This document shows positions 1 through 7,320 of a stretch of DNA of 10,109 nt, piece by piece. Source of the DNA: Pseudomonadota bacterium (GTDB lineage: Bacteria > Desulfobacterota > Desulfobacteria > Desulfobacterales > C00003060); contig JADFWI010000187.1 of assembly GCA_015222985.1 (NCBI GenBank), forward strand, positions 1 to 10,109, written 5' to 3'. Made by a program: the position numbers and the translations under genes. Below the pieces are notes generated by a model. It was not told the origin of the DNA. It searched no databases and saw only the letters and a list, made by a program, of their open reading frames with translations. The number at the start of each line of letters is the position of its first letter. The first letter of the stretch is position 1.

Positions 1-527
1 AGCTTGACGTAAATCTGGTGTTGATACCAACGGATCACATGCGTTGCTTCTTCGAAGCTGGTGTCGTTTTCAAGAGGGCTAACATCAGGTATCTCAAGCT
101 GCGCTTCTATGTTCGACTCATCTTCCTCTTGACCGAATAGGTCTCTGGCTGAATCGAACCAGTCCTCCACCATTTCCGCATAGACCTTGGCTGCACGACA
201 ACACCTGTCGTTCTCAGTGCTTTCTTCTTTAAGCCTGTCTTGTTCGGCATCTTCCTCAATGTCGAGAGAATCAAGATCTATTCCTTCTCGCTCTGCCATT
301 TCTTTGACCATATCAAGAGTCATTTGAAACGTTTCGGACAACTTCTGCCAAAAGGCCTCGTTACTTACGTCCTGAGTTTCAGGATCAGCAAATTGCTGAT
401 TGGATATCGTGAAATTCAAGCAACGGGATGTAAACGGACAGCGTTCACACCAACGATCGCAATAGTTGTAGATGCCCTTGATGAGGTTCGGATCTGCAGC
501 AAGCGTCCTAATGTCTTCTTTGTCCAT
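1..527 (-). CDS. Unrecognised Cys-cluster acidic protein, partial (C-terminus beyond left edge)
   Basis: An open frame runs from an ATG at 527-525 to base 1 with no stop, giving at least 175 residues. I do not recognise the family with certainty. The N-terminus carries a cysteine cluster, C23-x3-C27-x2-C30-x5-C36, within NYCDRWCERCPFTSRCLNF. The spacing suggests a metal or Fe-S site. It contains the CX3CX2C spacing of radical SAM enzymes, but no radical SAM barrel follows: the rest is acidic and looks helical (residues 55-135), with a further Cys pair at 109-110. The start is supported by the Cys motif beginning soon after it and by a weak AGGGTT ribosome site about 8 nt upstream. It lies 39 nt downstream of hisD on the same strand, so the two are probably co-transcribed. 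A histidine-pathway role would be guesswork. Function unknown; that it is a real gene is fairly sure from the long frame and its composition. Confidence 0.8.
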   Translation of the reverse strand, partial: MDKEDIRTLAADPNLIKGIYNYCDRWCERCPFTSRCLNFTISNQQFADPETQDVSNEAFWQKLSETFQMTLDMVKEMAEREGIDLDSLDIEEDAEQDRLKEESTENDRCCRAAKVYAEMVEDWFDSARDLFGQEEDESNIEAQLEIPDVSPLENDTSFEEATHVIRWYQHQIYVK

Positions 528-566
528 GCTATGAACCCTGCTCGTTAAATATGTATCATGATTGTT

Positions 567-1865
567 TTATTTTTTCCTTATCCTTATGGCCTCGGCATGG
601 GCTGAAAGCCCCTCAATCTCCGCCAGTCGGATGACGTCGGGAGCATCTCTTTTGAGCGCCTTTTCAGCATAGTAGATAACGCTTGTCTTCTTGGTGAAAT
701 GACCCACAGAAAGGGCTGAGGCAAACCGTGCAGTTCCTGCTGTGGGGAGCACGTGGTTTGGTCCGGCTATGTAGTCTCCAACAGGCTCGGGTGTATTCGG
801 CCCGAGAAAGACCGCGCCCGCGTTTTCAATACGGGAAAGGTGCTGGAAGGGTTCTTCCACGTGGAGCTCAAGGTGCTCAGGGGCAATCTGATTGGCAAGG
901 ACAAAGGCTGAGGCAAGATCGGGCACTACCATCAAAGCGCCGTAGGCCTTTAGCGACGCTTCGGCAATGGTCTTGCGCGGAAGGTTCTTGAGTTGCTCTG
1001 TCACGGCATCAGACACGGCCAGGGCCAGTTTCCGGGAAGGCGTGAGGAGTATGGCAGACGCAAGAGGGTCATGCTCAGCCTGGGATAATAGATCGGCTGC
1101 GATATAGGGCGCCGTTGCCTTTTCATCTGCTATCACAAGGACTTCGCTGGGGCCTGCAATCATGTCAATTCCCACCGTGCCGGAGACCAGACTCTTGGCA
1201 AGGGTGACATAGATATTGCCTGGCCCGGCAATCACGTCCACTTTCTTAATAGTCTCGGTGCCGTAAGCAAGGGCTGCAATTCCCCAGGCGCTTCCGGCCT
1301 TGTAGATGGTCTCCACTCCCACCTTATGTGCCGCCACAAGGAGATAGGGGTTGACCGTGCCGTTTTTGGTCGGAGGGGTAGTGATACAGATATTTTTCAC
1401 CCCTGCAATCTTTGCAGGGATACATCCCATGACAACAGAGGAGACCAGCGGTGTCTCACCCCCTCGCCCTCCAGGCACATACACACCTGCCGCATTTACC
1501 GGCCGAACAAGCTGGCCCAACACTGATCCGTTCTCATTTGCCGTAAACCAGGACTGTTCCACCTGGTGGCTGTGAAAGGCCTCGATTTGTCTTACAGCCT
1601 TGTTGAGGCTTTTGATAAATCCCTTGTCCACAAGACCACGGGCCGCCGCGATTTCGTCTTTTGACACCTTCAGGGAATCTGCAGTGAGCCTGGGGGCATC
1701 AAAGCGGTTGATATAGTTGATCAAGGCCTCGTCTTTGTTCTTGCGAACATTTGCCAGGATTCCCTTAACAAGTTTTACATCCTTGGCCTTAAAACCAAGG
1801 TGCCGATTAAAGATTGCGTCCAGTCGCTTGTTGGCTGAAGCCGAGGGAAATTTGAGTATTTTCAT
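567..1865 (-). CDS. hisD: Histidinol dehydrogenase
   Basis: HisD catalyses the last two steps of histidine biosynthesis in the cytoplasm: NAD-dependent, zinc-assisted oxidation of L-histidinol through histidinal to L-histidine. The product is 432 residues, a normal family length. Recognisable motifs are GPGNIYV (214-220), the IAGPSE segment (236-241), the zinc-ligand motif QAEHD with Q262 and H265, the catalytic pair E330-H331 in APEHLEL, D364 in VGDYIAGPNH, and H423 in EGLSAHA. By family analogy D364 and H423 complete the zinc site, so all key residues are present. The frame can be extended upstream to a TTG at 1919, but the ATG at 1865 fits better: it gives the usual MKILK-type N-terminus and has AAAAGGAA just upstream. 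No other his genes lie in the window. The gene is divergent from the radical SAM gene, and the downstream partner is the Cys-cluster protein 39 nt away. I see no clear promoter for it. Confidence 0.97.
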   Translation of the reverse strand: MKILKFPSASANKRLDAIFNRHLGFKAKDVKLVKGILANVRKNKDEALINYINRFDAPRLTADSLKVSKDEIAAARGLVDKGFIKSLNKAVRQIEAFHSHQVEQSWFTANENGSVLGQLVRPVNAAGVYVPGGRGGETPLVSSVVMGCIPAKIAGVKNICITTPPTKNGTVNPYLLVAAHKVGVETIYKAGSAWGIAALAYGTETIKKVDVIAGPGNIYVTLAKSLVSGTVGIDMIAGPSEVLVIADEKATAPYIAADLLSQAEHDPLASAILLTPSRKLALAVSDAVTEQLKNLPRKTIAEASLKAYGALMVVPDLASAFVLANQIAPEHLELHVEEPFQHLSRIENAGAVFLGPNTPEPVGDYIAGPNHVLPTAGTARFASALSVGHFTKKTSVIYYAEKALKRDAPDVIRLAEIEGLSAHAEAIRIRKK

Positions 1866-2013
1866 AATAATTCCTTTTCTTTTGACAGCCGTTAGCCGCT
1901 TTGATACCCTTGAAACCAATTGTAAGGCTAGGTTATTTAGGTAGTTAGCACCCTGATGTCTTCAGGTCAATCCCCTAAATGGAGCCAGAGAATTAGCGGA
2001 AAGTTTGCCTAAT

Positions 2014-3738
2014 ATGAACATCCTTCTCATATACCCCTATCCTCTCTACGATCGAAGTGAAGCACACGAGGAAGATATCAGTGTGGTGCCGATAGGAATA
2101 TATTACGTTGCCGCAGTCTTGAAGAAACATCGCCACGAGGTTGAAGTGCTTAATTGGCACAATATTTATAAAAACCCACAGAGAATAGTGGAAACCTTAC
2201 TTGAAAAGAAGCCGGAAGTCATCGGCTTTTCAATTTTGAATGCAAATCGATGGGGCGGGATAGAGATTGCCCGAATAGCAAAGAAGATCAACCCAAAGGT
2301 GAAGATAGTTTTTGGCGGGATTGCTGCCACTTTTCTGTGGAAGCACTTCTTAGCCCATTTCCCGGAAATCGATTTTGTTGTGATCGGTGAAGGGGAATAT
2401 GCTTTCTTGAATTTGGTCAAGTTGATTGAGAAAGGGCATTTTAATAACCTTAAGGATATAAAAGGGATAGCCTTCAGGGAGGGAGCCAGAATCAGAAAGA
2501 CCAAAGCTGCCCCTTTCATACGGAATCTGGACGAGTTGCCGATTCCTGCAGAGTATTTTGATTATCAACACGTTGTCTCTTCGCGGGGGTGCCCCGGAAA
2601 ATGCACTTTTTGCGGGAGCCCAAAGTTCTGGGGACATAAAGTACGATTTCGCTCACCTGAAAACTTCGTACATGAATTAGAACTGCTGCGCAGCAAGGGA
2701 ATCAGTTTTTTCTATTTTTCCGACGACACTTTTACCATCAACAAAAAGAGGGTTATTGAAATATGCCAGAGGATCCTCGAAAAAGGCCTTAAGATCACCT
2801 GGTTTGCTATCTCGCGGGCTGACTATATCAACGAAGAGATTTTGTACTGGATGAGGAAGGCCGGTTGTATCCAGATCAGTTACGGCGTTGAGAGTGGTTC
2901 GGAAAAAATACGGGGCCTGTTGGGCAAACCCCTAAGGACTGATCATATCAAACAGGCTTTTGCCCTAACGCATGGATACGGCATCCTGGCGCGAGCTTAT
3001 TTCATATACGGATCTCCTGAGGAGACGTGGGAAACAATTCAGGAGACCATCGACCTGATCAAGGAGATAAAGCCTTTTGTTTGCATATCTTATATCCTTG
3101 AGATCTATCCCGGGACCCAGCTCTATTCGGATTTTCAAAAAAGGTTCAGCGTCACAGACGATACCTGGCTAAGGAAAATTGAAGGTATTTGCTATTTCGA
3201 ATCAGATCCGGATCTGTCACAGGATCTCATTTTGGCTTTTGGCGAAAGGCTCAGAGGAGAAATATATGCAAATCTGCACCTTTTTGCTGATTCTTTGGAT
3301 CTTGTGGACAAAAAAGAGTTTTTTGAGATGCACGCTGACTTTTGCTCAAGGCTTGGGATGACTTTTAGTCACGGAGATTATTCCAAGATTGAAGCCATTA
3401 AAGGAAAGGAAAAGGCGGCTGCAAAACTATTCAAGAAATCGTTAGACTATTTTCCTGATCACCGCGCCTACCTGGGGCTGGGCATTCTCAAGCAAAATGA
3501 AGGGGAATTCAGGGGCGCGGTCAACATTCTCCTGGAAGGTGTAAGACATTTCCCGAGCAGCGAAGAACTGAACATTTGCCTGGGAATTAACCATATCAAT
3601 TTGGGAGAATACAGGGAAGCCTTGGGGGTTCTGCTGAAATTCAAAGATTCACCACAAGCGAGTTATCACATTGCAAGGTGTCACCGGGCACTGGGAAACC
3701 GTGAGAAGGAGACTGGGTTTTTGGAAAAAAATGTTTAA
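2014..3738 (+). CDS. Cobalamin-binding-type radical SAM protein with C-terminal TPR repeats
   Basis: The product is 574 residues. Residues 1-140 resemble the Rossmann-like B12-binding domain found before many radical SAM cores, with PIGIYYVAAVLK (26-37), VFGGIAAT (99-106) and VIGEGEYAF (123-131). The classical DxHxxG cobalamin-ligand motif is not evident, so B12 binding is inferred from architecture only. The radical SAM core spans about 185-400. It has the 4Fe-4S motif C193-x3-C197-x2-C200 in SSRGCPGKCTFCG, then YFSDDTF (234-240), GVESGSEKIRGLLGKP (291-306) and YGSPEET (332-338). Residues 463-565 are helical TPR-like repeats (KAAAKLFKKSLDYFPDH, GEFRGAVNILLEGVRHFP, GEYREALGVLLKF), a likely protein-interaction platform. 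The family includes methyltransferases and cyclases acting on lipids, cofactors and natural products; the substrate cannot be read here. An in-frame TTG at 2005 is possible, but the ATG at 2014 sits 10 nt after GGAAAG. No partner biosynthetic genes flank it. Confidence 0.92.
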   Translation: MNILLIYPYPLYDRSEAHEEDISVVPIGIYYVAAVLKKHRHEVEVLNWHNIYKNPQRIVETLLEKKPEVIGFSILNANRWGGIEIARIAKKINPKVKIVFGGIAATFLWKHFLAHFPEIDFVVIGEGEYAFLNLVKLIEKGHFNNLKDIKGIAFREGARIRKTKAAPFIRNLDELPIPAEYFDYQHVVSSRGCPGKCTFCGSPKFWGHKVRFRSPENFVHELELLRSKGISFFYFSDDTFTINKKRVIEICQRILEKGLKITWFAISRADYINEEILYWMRKAGCIQISYGVESGSEKIRGLLGKPLRTDHIKQAFALTHGYGILARAYFIYGSPEETWETIQETIDLIKEIKPFVCISYILEIYPGTQLYSDFQKRFSVTDDTWLRKIEGICYFESDPDLSQDLILAFGERLRGEIYANLHLFADSLDLVDKKEFFEMHADFCSRLGMTFSHGDYSKIEAIKGKEKAAAKLFKKSLDYFPDHRAYLGLGILKQNEGEFRGAVNILLEGVRHFPSSEELNICLGINHINLGEYREALGVLLKFKDSPQASYHIARCHRALGNREKETGFLEKNV

Positions 3739-3832
3739 ACACCAGAAGAACATGGTCAAGTACAAGCCTTTGATTTTCCACCAAAAGTTCAAAGAGTGTC
3801 GCTTCTTGGAATACTGGAATATTTCGCAAGGC

Positions 3833-3862
3833 TTGACAAAAGTGAAATGCTGTGTTTTTTAT
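3833..3862 (+). promoter_or_regulatory. Sigma-70-type promoter for the rpmH-rnpA-yidD-yidC block
   Basis: A perfect -35 TTGACA lies at 3833-3838, followed after 18 nt by TTTTAT (3857-3862). TTATAA at 3859-3864 is an alternative -10 with a 20-nt spacer. It sits about 75 nt upstream of the rpmH start in the only sizeable gap before this gene block. The -35 is strong; the exact -10 is uncertain. Confidence 0.6.
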
Positions 3863-3937
3863 AAGGTTTTATAGATGTTACAATTTTTCATTATTTCCGA
3901 TTGAAACATTGCAGGATACACCCAAAGGGGACATATT

Positions 3938-4072
3938 ATGAAACGAACGTATCAGCCTAGCAGAATCAAAAGAGCCCGGACACACGGATTCCGGAAAAGG
4001 ATGTCCACAAAACAGGGAAGAAAAATCATCAACCGTCGACGTGCCAGGGGAAGGAAACGTCTGGCCGTATGA
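3938..4072 (+). CDS. rpmH: 50S ribosomal protein L34
   Basis: A small, very basic protein of the large ribosomal subunit, 44 residues, which is the usual bacterial length. The sequence MKRTYQPSRIKRARTHGF at the N-terminus and the Arg/Lys-rich tail ending in GRKRLAV are the family signature. The ATG is preceded by a strong AAAGGGG (3924-3930) with a 7-nt gap. The stop TGA (4070-4072) overlaps the rnpA start ATG (4069-4071) in an ATGA junction, so translation of the two is probably coupled. A TTGACA promoter lies just upstream. The gene heads the classical rpmH-rnpA-yidD-yidC order, although dnaA is not its upstream neighbour here. Confidence 0.98.
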   Translation: MKRTYQPSRIKRARTHGFRKRMSTKQGRKIINRRRARGRKRLAV

Positions 4073-4467
4073 GAGGGCAGAAGAGCTTGAGCGCTTTTTC
4101 CTTCAAGAAAACAGATAGGATCTTGAAAAGGCCTCACTTTGTGATGTTGTCTAAGTTCGGCAGAAGAATCCATAGAGATTGTTTTGTTGTCAATTGTTGC
4201 CGAAATAGCCTTGGAAAGTCGCGCTTGGGAATCACGGTCGGCAAGAAGGTTGGGTGTGCAGTGATGCGGAATCGCATCAAGCGGCTGGTACGTGAGTATT
4301 TTCGTTTGAATTTAGCTCTGATCGGCGGCGCTTACGATGTGAGTGTCATAGCAAGAAGAGGCGCTGCTGATCTGTCATCCCAGGAAATCAGCCAGACGCT
4401 GGAAACATTATTTTGTGAGATTTCAAAGGATTGTAATAATGAGGCTGTTGTTGTTGGCGCTCATTAA
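4069..4467 (+). CDS. rnpA: Ribonuclease P protein component
   Basis: RnpA is the protein cofactor of RNase P. It helps the catalytic RNA bind precursor tRNA and cut its 5' leader. The product is 132 residues, within the family range. The basic RNR signature VMRNRIKRLVREYFR spans 65-79, with the invariant RNR at 67-69, preceded by the strand LGITVGKKVG (53-62) and followed by YDVSVIARRGA (89-99), all typical of the fold. The N-terminal FSFKKTDRILKRPHF (10-24) matches the usual start of the domain. The start is the ATG in the ATGA overlap with rpmH. No good separate ribosome site is seen, consistent with coupled translation from L34. Its 3' end overlaps yidD by 29 nt in a different frame. Two extra Cys (C43-C44) are of no obvious significance. 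Confidence 0.97.
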   Translation: MRGQKSLSAFSFKKTDRILKRPHFVMLSKFGRRIHRDCFVVNCCRNSLGKSRLGITVGKKVGCAVMRNRIKRLVREYFRLNLALIGGAYDVSVIARRGAADLSSQEISQTLETLFCEISKDCNNEAVVVGAH

Positions 4468-4648
4468 GACCTATCAATATGTCCTTTCGCCAGTCTTCTC
4501 ACCGGCATGTCGCTTCTATCCAACGTGCTCCGCATACGCGTATGAGGCTGTTGAACGCCACGGTGTTATGCGAGGCTCTTGGATGACCGTGAAAAGGATC
4601 TTGCGGTGCCACCCCTTTTGTCCCGGCGGGTTTGATCCTGTTCCATAG
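4439..4648 (+). CDS. yidD: Membrane protein insertion efficiency factor YidD
   Basis: YidD is a small inner-membrane-associated protein that aids insertion of membrane proteins by YidC; its mechanism is not well defined. The product is 69 residues. The family signature is complete: an N-terminal amphipathic or hydrophobic stretch MRLLLLALIKTYQYVLSP, then CRFYPTCSAYA (24-34) and RILRCHPFCPGGFDPVP (53-69), including the conserved Cys residues C24, C30 and C57. An upstream in-frame GTG at 4415 exists, but the ATG at 4439 has AAAGGA 8 nt upstream and gives the family's usual N-terminus. It overlaps the end of rnpA by 29 nt and precedes yidC by 71 nt. Both features are typical of this conserved block. 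Confidence 0.96.
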   Translation: MRLLLLALIKTYQYVLSPVFSPACRFYPTCSAYAYEAVERHGVMRGSWMTVKRILRCHPFCPGGFDPVP

Positions 4649-4719
4649 CTCTTCTGGCCACCTGGGGTTAATGCCCGGCTGTCTTTTGGAATCTACTCAG
4701 ATCAGGGGGAAACTAATCC

Positions 4720-6384
4720 ATGTCAATGGAACTTCGGATGTTGTTGGCCATCGTTTTGTCGTTCTTGCTCTTCTTTGTTTATCAGGTGCTCTTTGTGAAG
4801 GACGTTCCGGTGCGTGAGCAGGAGCCATCCAGAAAGGAGGAAACGGCAAAGCAACTCATCCCTGCAGAGGATGAGCGGGTAAGGATTTTGGGAGAAAAGC
4901 CTTCGGTTGAGGAAGATGTCATCTCGAAGAAGCAGCGCCCCGGGCGGACGATTACCGTGTCGACACGGCTCTATGTGGCAGAGCTTGCCGAACGCGGGGG
5001 ATCATTCAAGGATTTTAGGCTTAGGCAGTACAACGAAACCCTGGCGCCCGATGCCCCAATGAAGCAACTGATTCAATTGCCTGGTAACCAGGGATTTACA
5101 CCGGTGGTTGCCTTCCAGGGTAAGACTTTGGAGGGATTAGGACATGCGGTTTTCGAGGCAACGAACAATGCCGATGCCATAGATGCCACTGAGGCAAGCA
5201 AGGACGTAAGCTTTACGTGGACATCTCGTGACGGCGTTACCATTGTCAAAACGTATTCTTTTATTCCAGACAGTTATGAAGTTGGGTTGGAGGTCAAGGT
5301 CAGAAATCTTGCGTTAAGACCCATTGAGGACAAGCTGAGCCTTTCTTTGCGAAACAGCCTCAAGGAGATAGGGGCTTCCAGGTATACCTTTTCGGGTCCG
5401 GCCGCCTTGATCAACGGAGAACTTGAGGAAATCAAGACTAAGAACATCGCCAGTGAAGGCTCGTACTCTGGCCGCATAGCATGGGTCGCTTGCGAGGACC
5501 AGTATTTTGTGTCGGCAATCATGCCCCAGGATGTCTCAGAAGCGAACATGAGGCTATCCCTGACATCAGATGAAATCCTTGAGACCACATACGTGGATCC
5601 TGCAGGACCTGTAGCGCCGCAGACCGAAAGAACCTACCGGTATAAGCTCTACTTCGGTCCTAAGAGCCTTGAAGCCCTGGGCCGTCTAGGATCAGAACTT
5701 GGCCAGATTCTCGATTTCGGGTTTTTTGACATAATCGCCAAGCCATTGCTCCATGCCATGAATTACATGCATCGCTTAATACCCAGCTACGGAATCGCCA
5801 TTATTATCATAACCGTTATTGTCAAGCTCCTCTTCTGGCCGTTAAGCAACAAGAGCTACAAGTCCATGAGCCAGATGAAGAGGTTACAGCCCAAGATGAA
5901 AGAGCTCCGGGCCAAGTACAAAGATGATAAGAAGATGATGAACCAGGAATTGATGAACCTCTACAAGGTCTATAAGGTAAACCCATTGGGTGGATGCTTG
6001 CCAATGGTTTTCCAGATACCGGTATTCTTTGCATTTTACAAAATGTTGTACCAGGCTATTGAGCTAAGGCACGCCCCGTTCTTTCTGTGGATAAACGATT
6101 TGTCGGCGCCTGATCGCTTGTTTGATTTTGGTTTCAAAATACCGATGATGGCCCCACCCTACGGGATACCGGTCTTGACTATTATTATGGGGGCTTCCAT
6201 GTTTTTGCAGCAGAAGATGTCCCCGCCGCCCGGGGACCCAACGCAGGCCAAGATGATGATGTTTATGCCGATCTTTTTTACGTTCATATTCATAAACTTT
6301 CCATCAGGGCTTGTCTTGTACTGGCTGGTAAACAACATTCTCTCAATGGCTCAGCAGTATTATGTGACCAAGAAAATGGCTTGA
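4720..6384 (+). CDS. yidC: Membrane protein insertase YidC (Oxa1 family)
   Basis: YidC inserts and folds inner-membrane proteins, alone or with SecYEG. The product is 554 residues, the Gram-negative long form. Residues 7-26 are an N-terminal membrane anchor. About 75-330 form the periplasmic P1 domain (beta-rich, with YSFIPDSYEVGLEVKVRN at 179-196). About 335-554 form the conserved Oxa1-type insertase core, with membrane segments near 356-376, 427-446, 482-496 and 512-541. The core contains the cytoplasmic coiled loop SMSQMKRLQPKMKELRAKY (382-400) and the family motif NPLGGCLPMVFQIPVFFAFY (421-440). At the hydrophilic-groove position where E. coli has Arg (R366) this protein has K369 in IIIITVIVKLLFWPL. 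The charge is kept. AGGGGGA ends 9 nt before the ATG. jag follows after 14 nt. Confidence 0.98.
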   Translation: MSMELRMLLAIVLSFLLFFVYQVLFVKDVPVREQEPSRKEETAKQLIPAEDERVRILGEKPSVEEDVISKKQRPGRTITVSTRLYVAELAERGGSFKDFRLRQYNETLAPDAPMKQLIQLPGNQGFTPVVAFQGKTLEGLGHAVFEATNNADAIDATEASKDVSFTWTSRDGVTIVKTYSFIPDSYEVGLEVKVRNLALRPIEDKLSLSLRNSLKEIGASRYTFSGPAALINGELEEIKTKNIASEGSYSGRIAWVACEDQYFVSAIMPQDVSEANMRLSLTSDEILETTYVDPAGPVAPQTERTYRYKLYFGPKSLEALGRLGSELGQILDFGFFDIIAKPLLHAMNYMHRLIPSYGIAIIIITVIVKLLFWPLSNKSYKSMSQMKRLQPKMKELRAKYKDDKKMMNQELMNLYKVYKVNPLGGCLPMVFQIPVFFAFYKMLYQAIELRHAPFFLWINDLSAPDRLFDFGFKIPMMAPPYGIPVLTIIMGASMFLQQKMSPPPGDPTQAKMMMFMPIFFTFIFINFPSGLVLYWLVNNILSMAQQYYVTKKMA

Positions 6385-6398
6385 TAACGGAGGGCTTT

Positions 6399-7154
6399 AT
6401 GGAGTCTGAATATGAGTTTGAGGGCAAGACCAAAGAAGAAGCTGTAAGAAAGGCATGTGAAAAACTGGGGCTCCCGGAGGATCAACTTGAAATAGATGTG
6501 ATTTCTTATGGTTCTACCGGAATATTCGGGCTGGTTGGTGTAAAAAAGGCGAGAATAAAGGTTGTCGCGCCCCAAGAGCCACATGTCGAAATCGAAGAAC
6601 CGTCAAGAGCACAAGAGTATGTCGAAGAACGCTCAAGAGCGGAAGAGTATGTCGAGGAACCGTCGCGAGCAGAGGAGCATGTGGACGTGGCTGAGTTGGC
6701 GAGAAGCACCCTGGAGAAAATCGTTTCATTCATAGTTGAGGATGCCACTGTCACGGTAGAGGCTGATGCTGAGAGAATGAAGCTGACTGTGGAAGGAGGC
6801 AATTCGGCAATCCTTATCGGAAAACACGGCAGGACCCTCGACGCTCTGCAGTACATTGTTCAAAAGGTTGTGCATAAGGAGAAGAGAACCAGAATGCGTA
6901 TCTCCGTCGATGTGGAAGGGTATCGCGACAGGAGAAAGACATCATTGACACAGCTCGCTTTGCGTTTGGGGGAAAAGGTCAAGCGGTCTGGAAAACCCGC
7001 CACCATCAACCCAATGAATGCCTACGACAGAAGAATTGTCCATGTTGCCCTAAAAGACGAGACCGAGATTCGGACCCAGAGTATGGGTACAGGATTGCTC
7101 AGAAAGCTGGTCATCTACCCGCAGAGAAAGCAGAGACAACGCCCATCAGCGTAG
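6399..7154 (+). CDS. jag: Jag/KhpB RNA-binding protein (Jag-N, KH and R3H domains)
   Basis: This 251-residue cytoplasmic protein is the Jag (SpoIIIJ-associated, KhpB) family member usually encoded next to yidC. Homologues bind RNA, pair with KhpA and affect cell elongation and division in Firmicutes; the role in this lineage is less known. Domains in order are Jag-N (1-50, YEFEGKTKEEAVRKACEKLG and GSTGIFGLVGVKKARI), an acidic linker (60-97), a KH domain (about 98-170) with the GxxG loop ILIGKHGRTLDALQ (138-151), and an R3H domain (about 175-240) with the R-x3-H motif R211-H215 in YDRRIVHVAL. The linker holds three tandem 10-residue repeats. The frame could extend 6 codons to a TTG at 6381, but the ATG at 6399 has a strong GGAGGG 4 nt upstream. 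The gene lies 14 nt after yidC and is probably co-transcribed with it. Confidence 0.95.
   Translation: MESEYEFEGKTKEEAVRKACEKLGLPEDQLEIDVISYGSTGIFGLVGVKKARIKVVAPQEPHVEIEEPSRAQEYVEERSRAEEYVEEPSRAEEHVDVAELARSTLEKIVSFIVEDATVTVEADAERMKLTVEGGNSAILIGKHGRTLDALQYIVQKVVHKEKRTRMRISVDVEGYRDRRKTSLTQLALRLGEKVKRSGKPATINPMNAYDRRIVHVALKDETEIRTQSMGTGLLRKLVIYPQRKQRQRPSA
6594..6683 (+). repeat. Three in-frame 30-bp tandem repeats in the jag linker
   Basis: Three consecutive 30-bp units encode EEPSRAQEYV, EERSRAEEYV and EEPSRAEEHV (residues 66-95). They differ at a few bases each. They lie in the charged linker between the Jag-N and KH domains, where length change would be tolerated. The nucleotide-level similarity suggests recent slippage or unequal crossing-over. 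Confidence 0.85.
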
Positions 7155-7168
7155 TTTGTTGGGTTCTG

Positions 7169-7192
7169 AAAAACCCCGTCCTCCGGGCGGGG
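7169..7192. other. GC-rich hairpin after jag, terminator-like only on the minus strand
   Basis: CCCCGTCC (7174-7181) pairs with GGGCGGGG (7185-7192) across a TCC loop, giving 8 pairs including one G-T. Five A residues (7169-7173) precede it, so read on the minus strand it is a stem plus T5 tail. On the plus strand no T run follows. It starts 15 nt after the jag stop and may be a plus-strand terminator that has lost its tail. No minus-strand gene nearby needs it. Confidence 0.45.
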
Positions 7193-7194
7193 TC

Positions 7195-7229
7195 GCCGAC
7201 TTCGCCAAAGTAGCCTTGGCTACGACGGC
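7195..7229. repeat. Imperfect hairpin, possible dispersed palindromic element
   Basis: GCCG (7195-7198) and GCCAA (7204-7208) pair with TTGGC (7216-7220) and CGGC (7226-7229). The pairing encloses a 7-nt loop and a symmetric 5x5 internal loop. It immediately follows the GC hairpin. The form is REP-like, but a single copy cannot prove a family. Confidence 0.35.
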
Positions 7230-7320
7230 TGAAAGAGTCAATTGGCTCTGCCTTGATGGTACGTCCCGGAGTAATGGAGTATTGGAATTCCAAGAAGCCA
7301 AATCCACTCTGGGGATAACC

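Noticed and set aside
240..548. Plus-strand 102-codon frame
   Set aside because: It lies antisense to the Cys-cluster protein frame, which has the better composition, a plausible start and operon context with hisD.
1919..1960. TACAAT on the minus strand as the hisD -10
   Set aside because: No acceptable -35 lies 16-18 nt upstream, and the TTGACC further up is far too distant.
3661..3675. TTATCACA as a DnaA box
   Set aside because: It lacks a base of TTATCCACA, lies inside a coding gene and has no companions.
3641..3829. Minus-strand 62-codon frame with NIPVFQEA-like sequence
   Set aside because: Its start falls in the GGAATA-type tandem repeat and most of it is antisense to the radical SAM gene; likely a repeat-derived spurious frame.
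6506..6856. Minus-strand 116-codon frame with Ser/Thr repeats
   Set aside because: It is the antisense shadow of the jag linker repeats.
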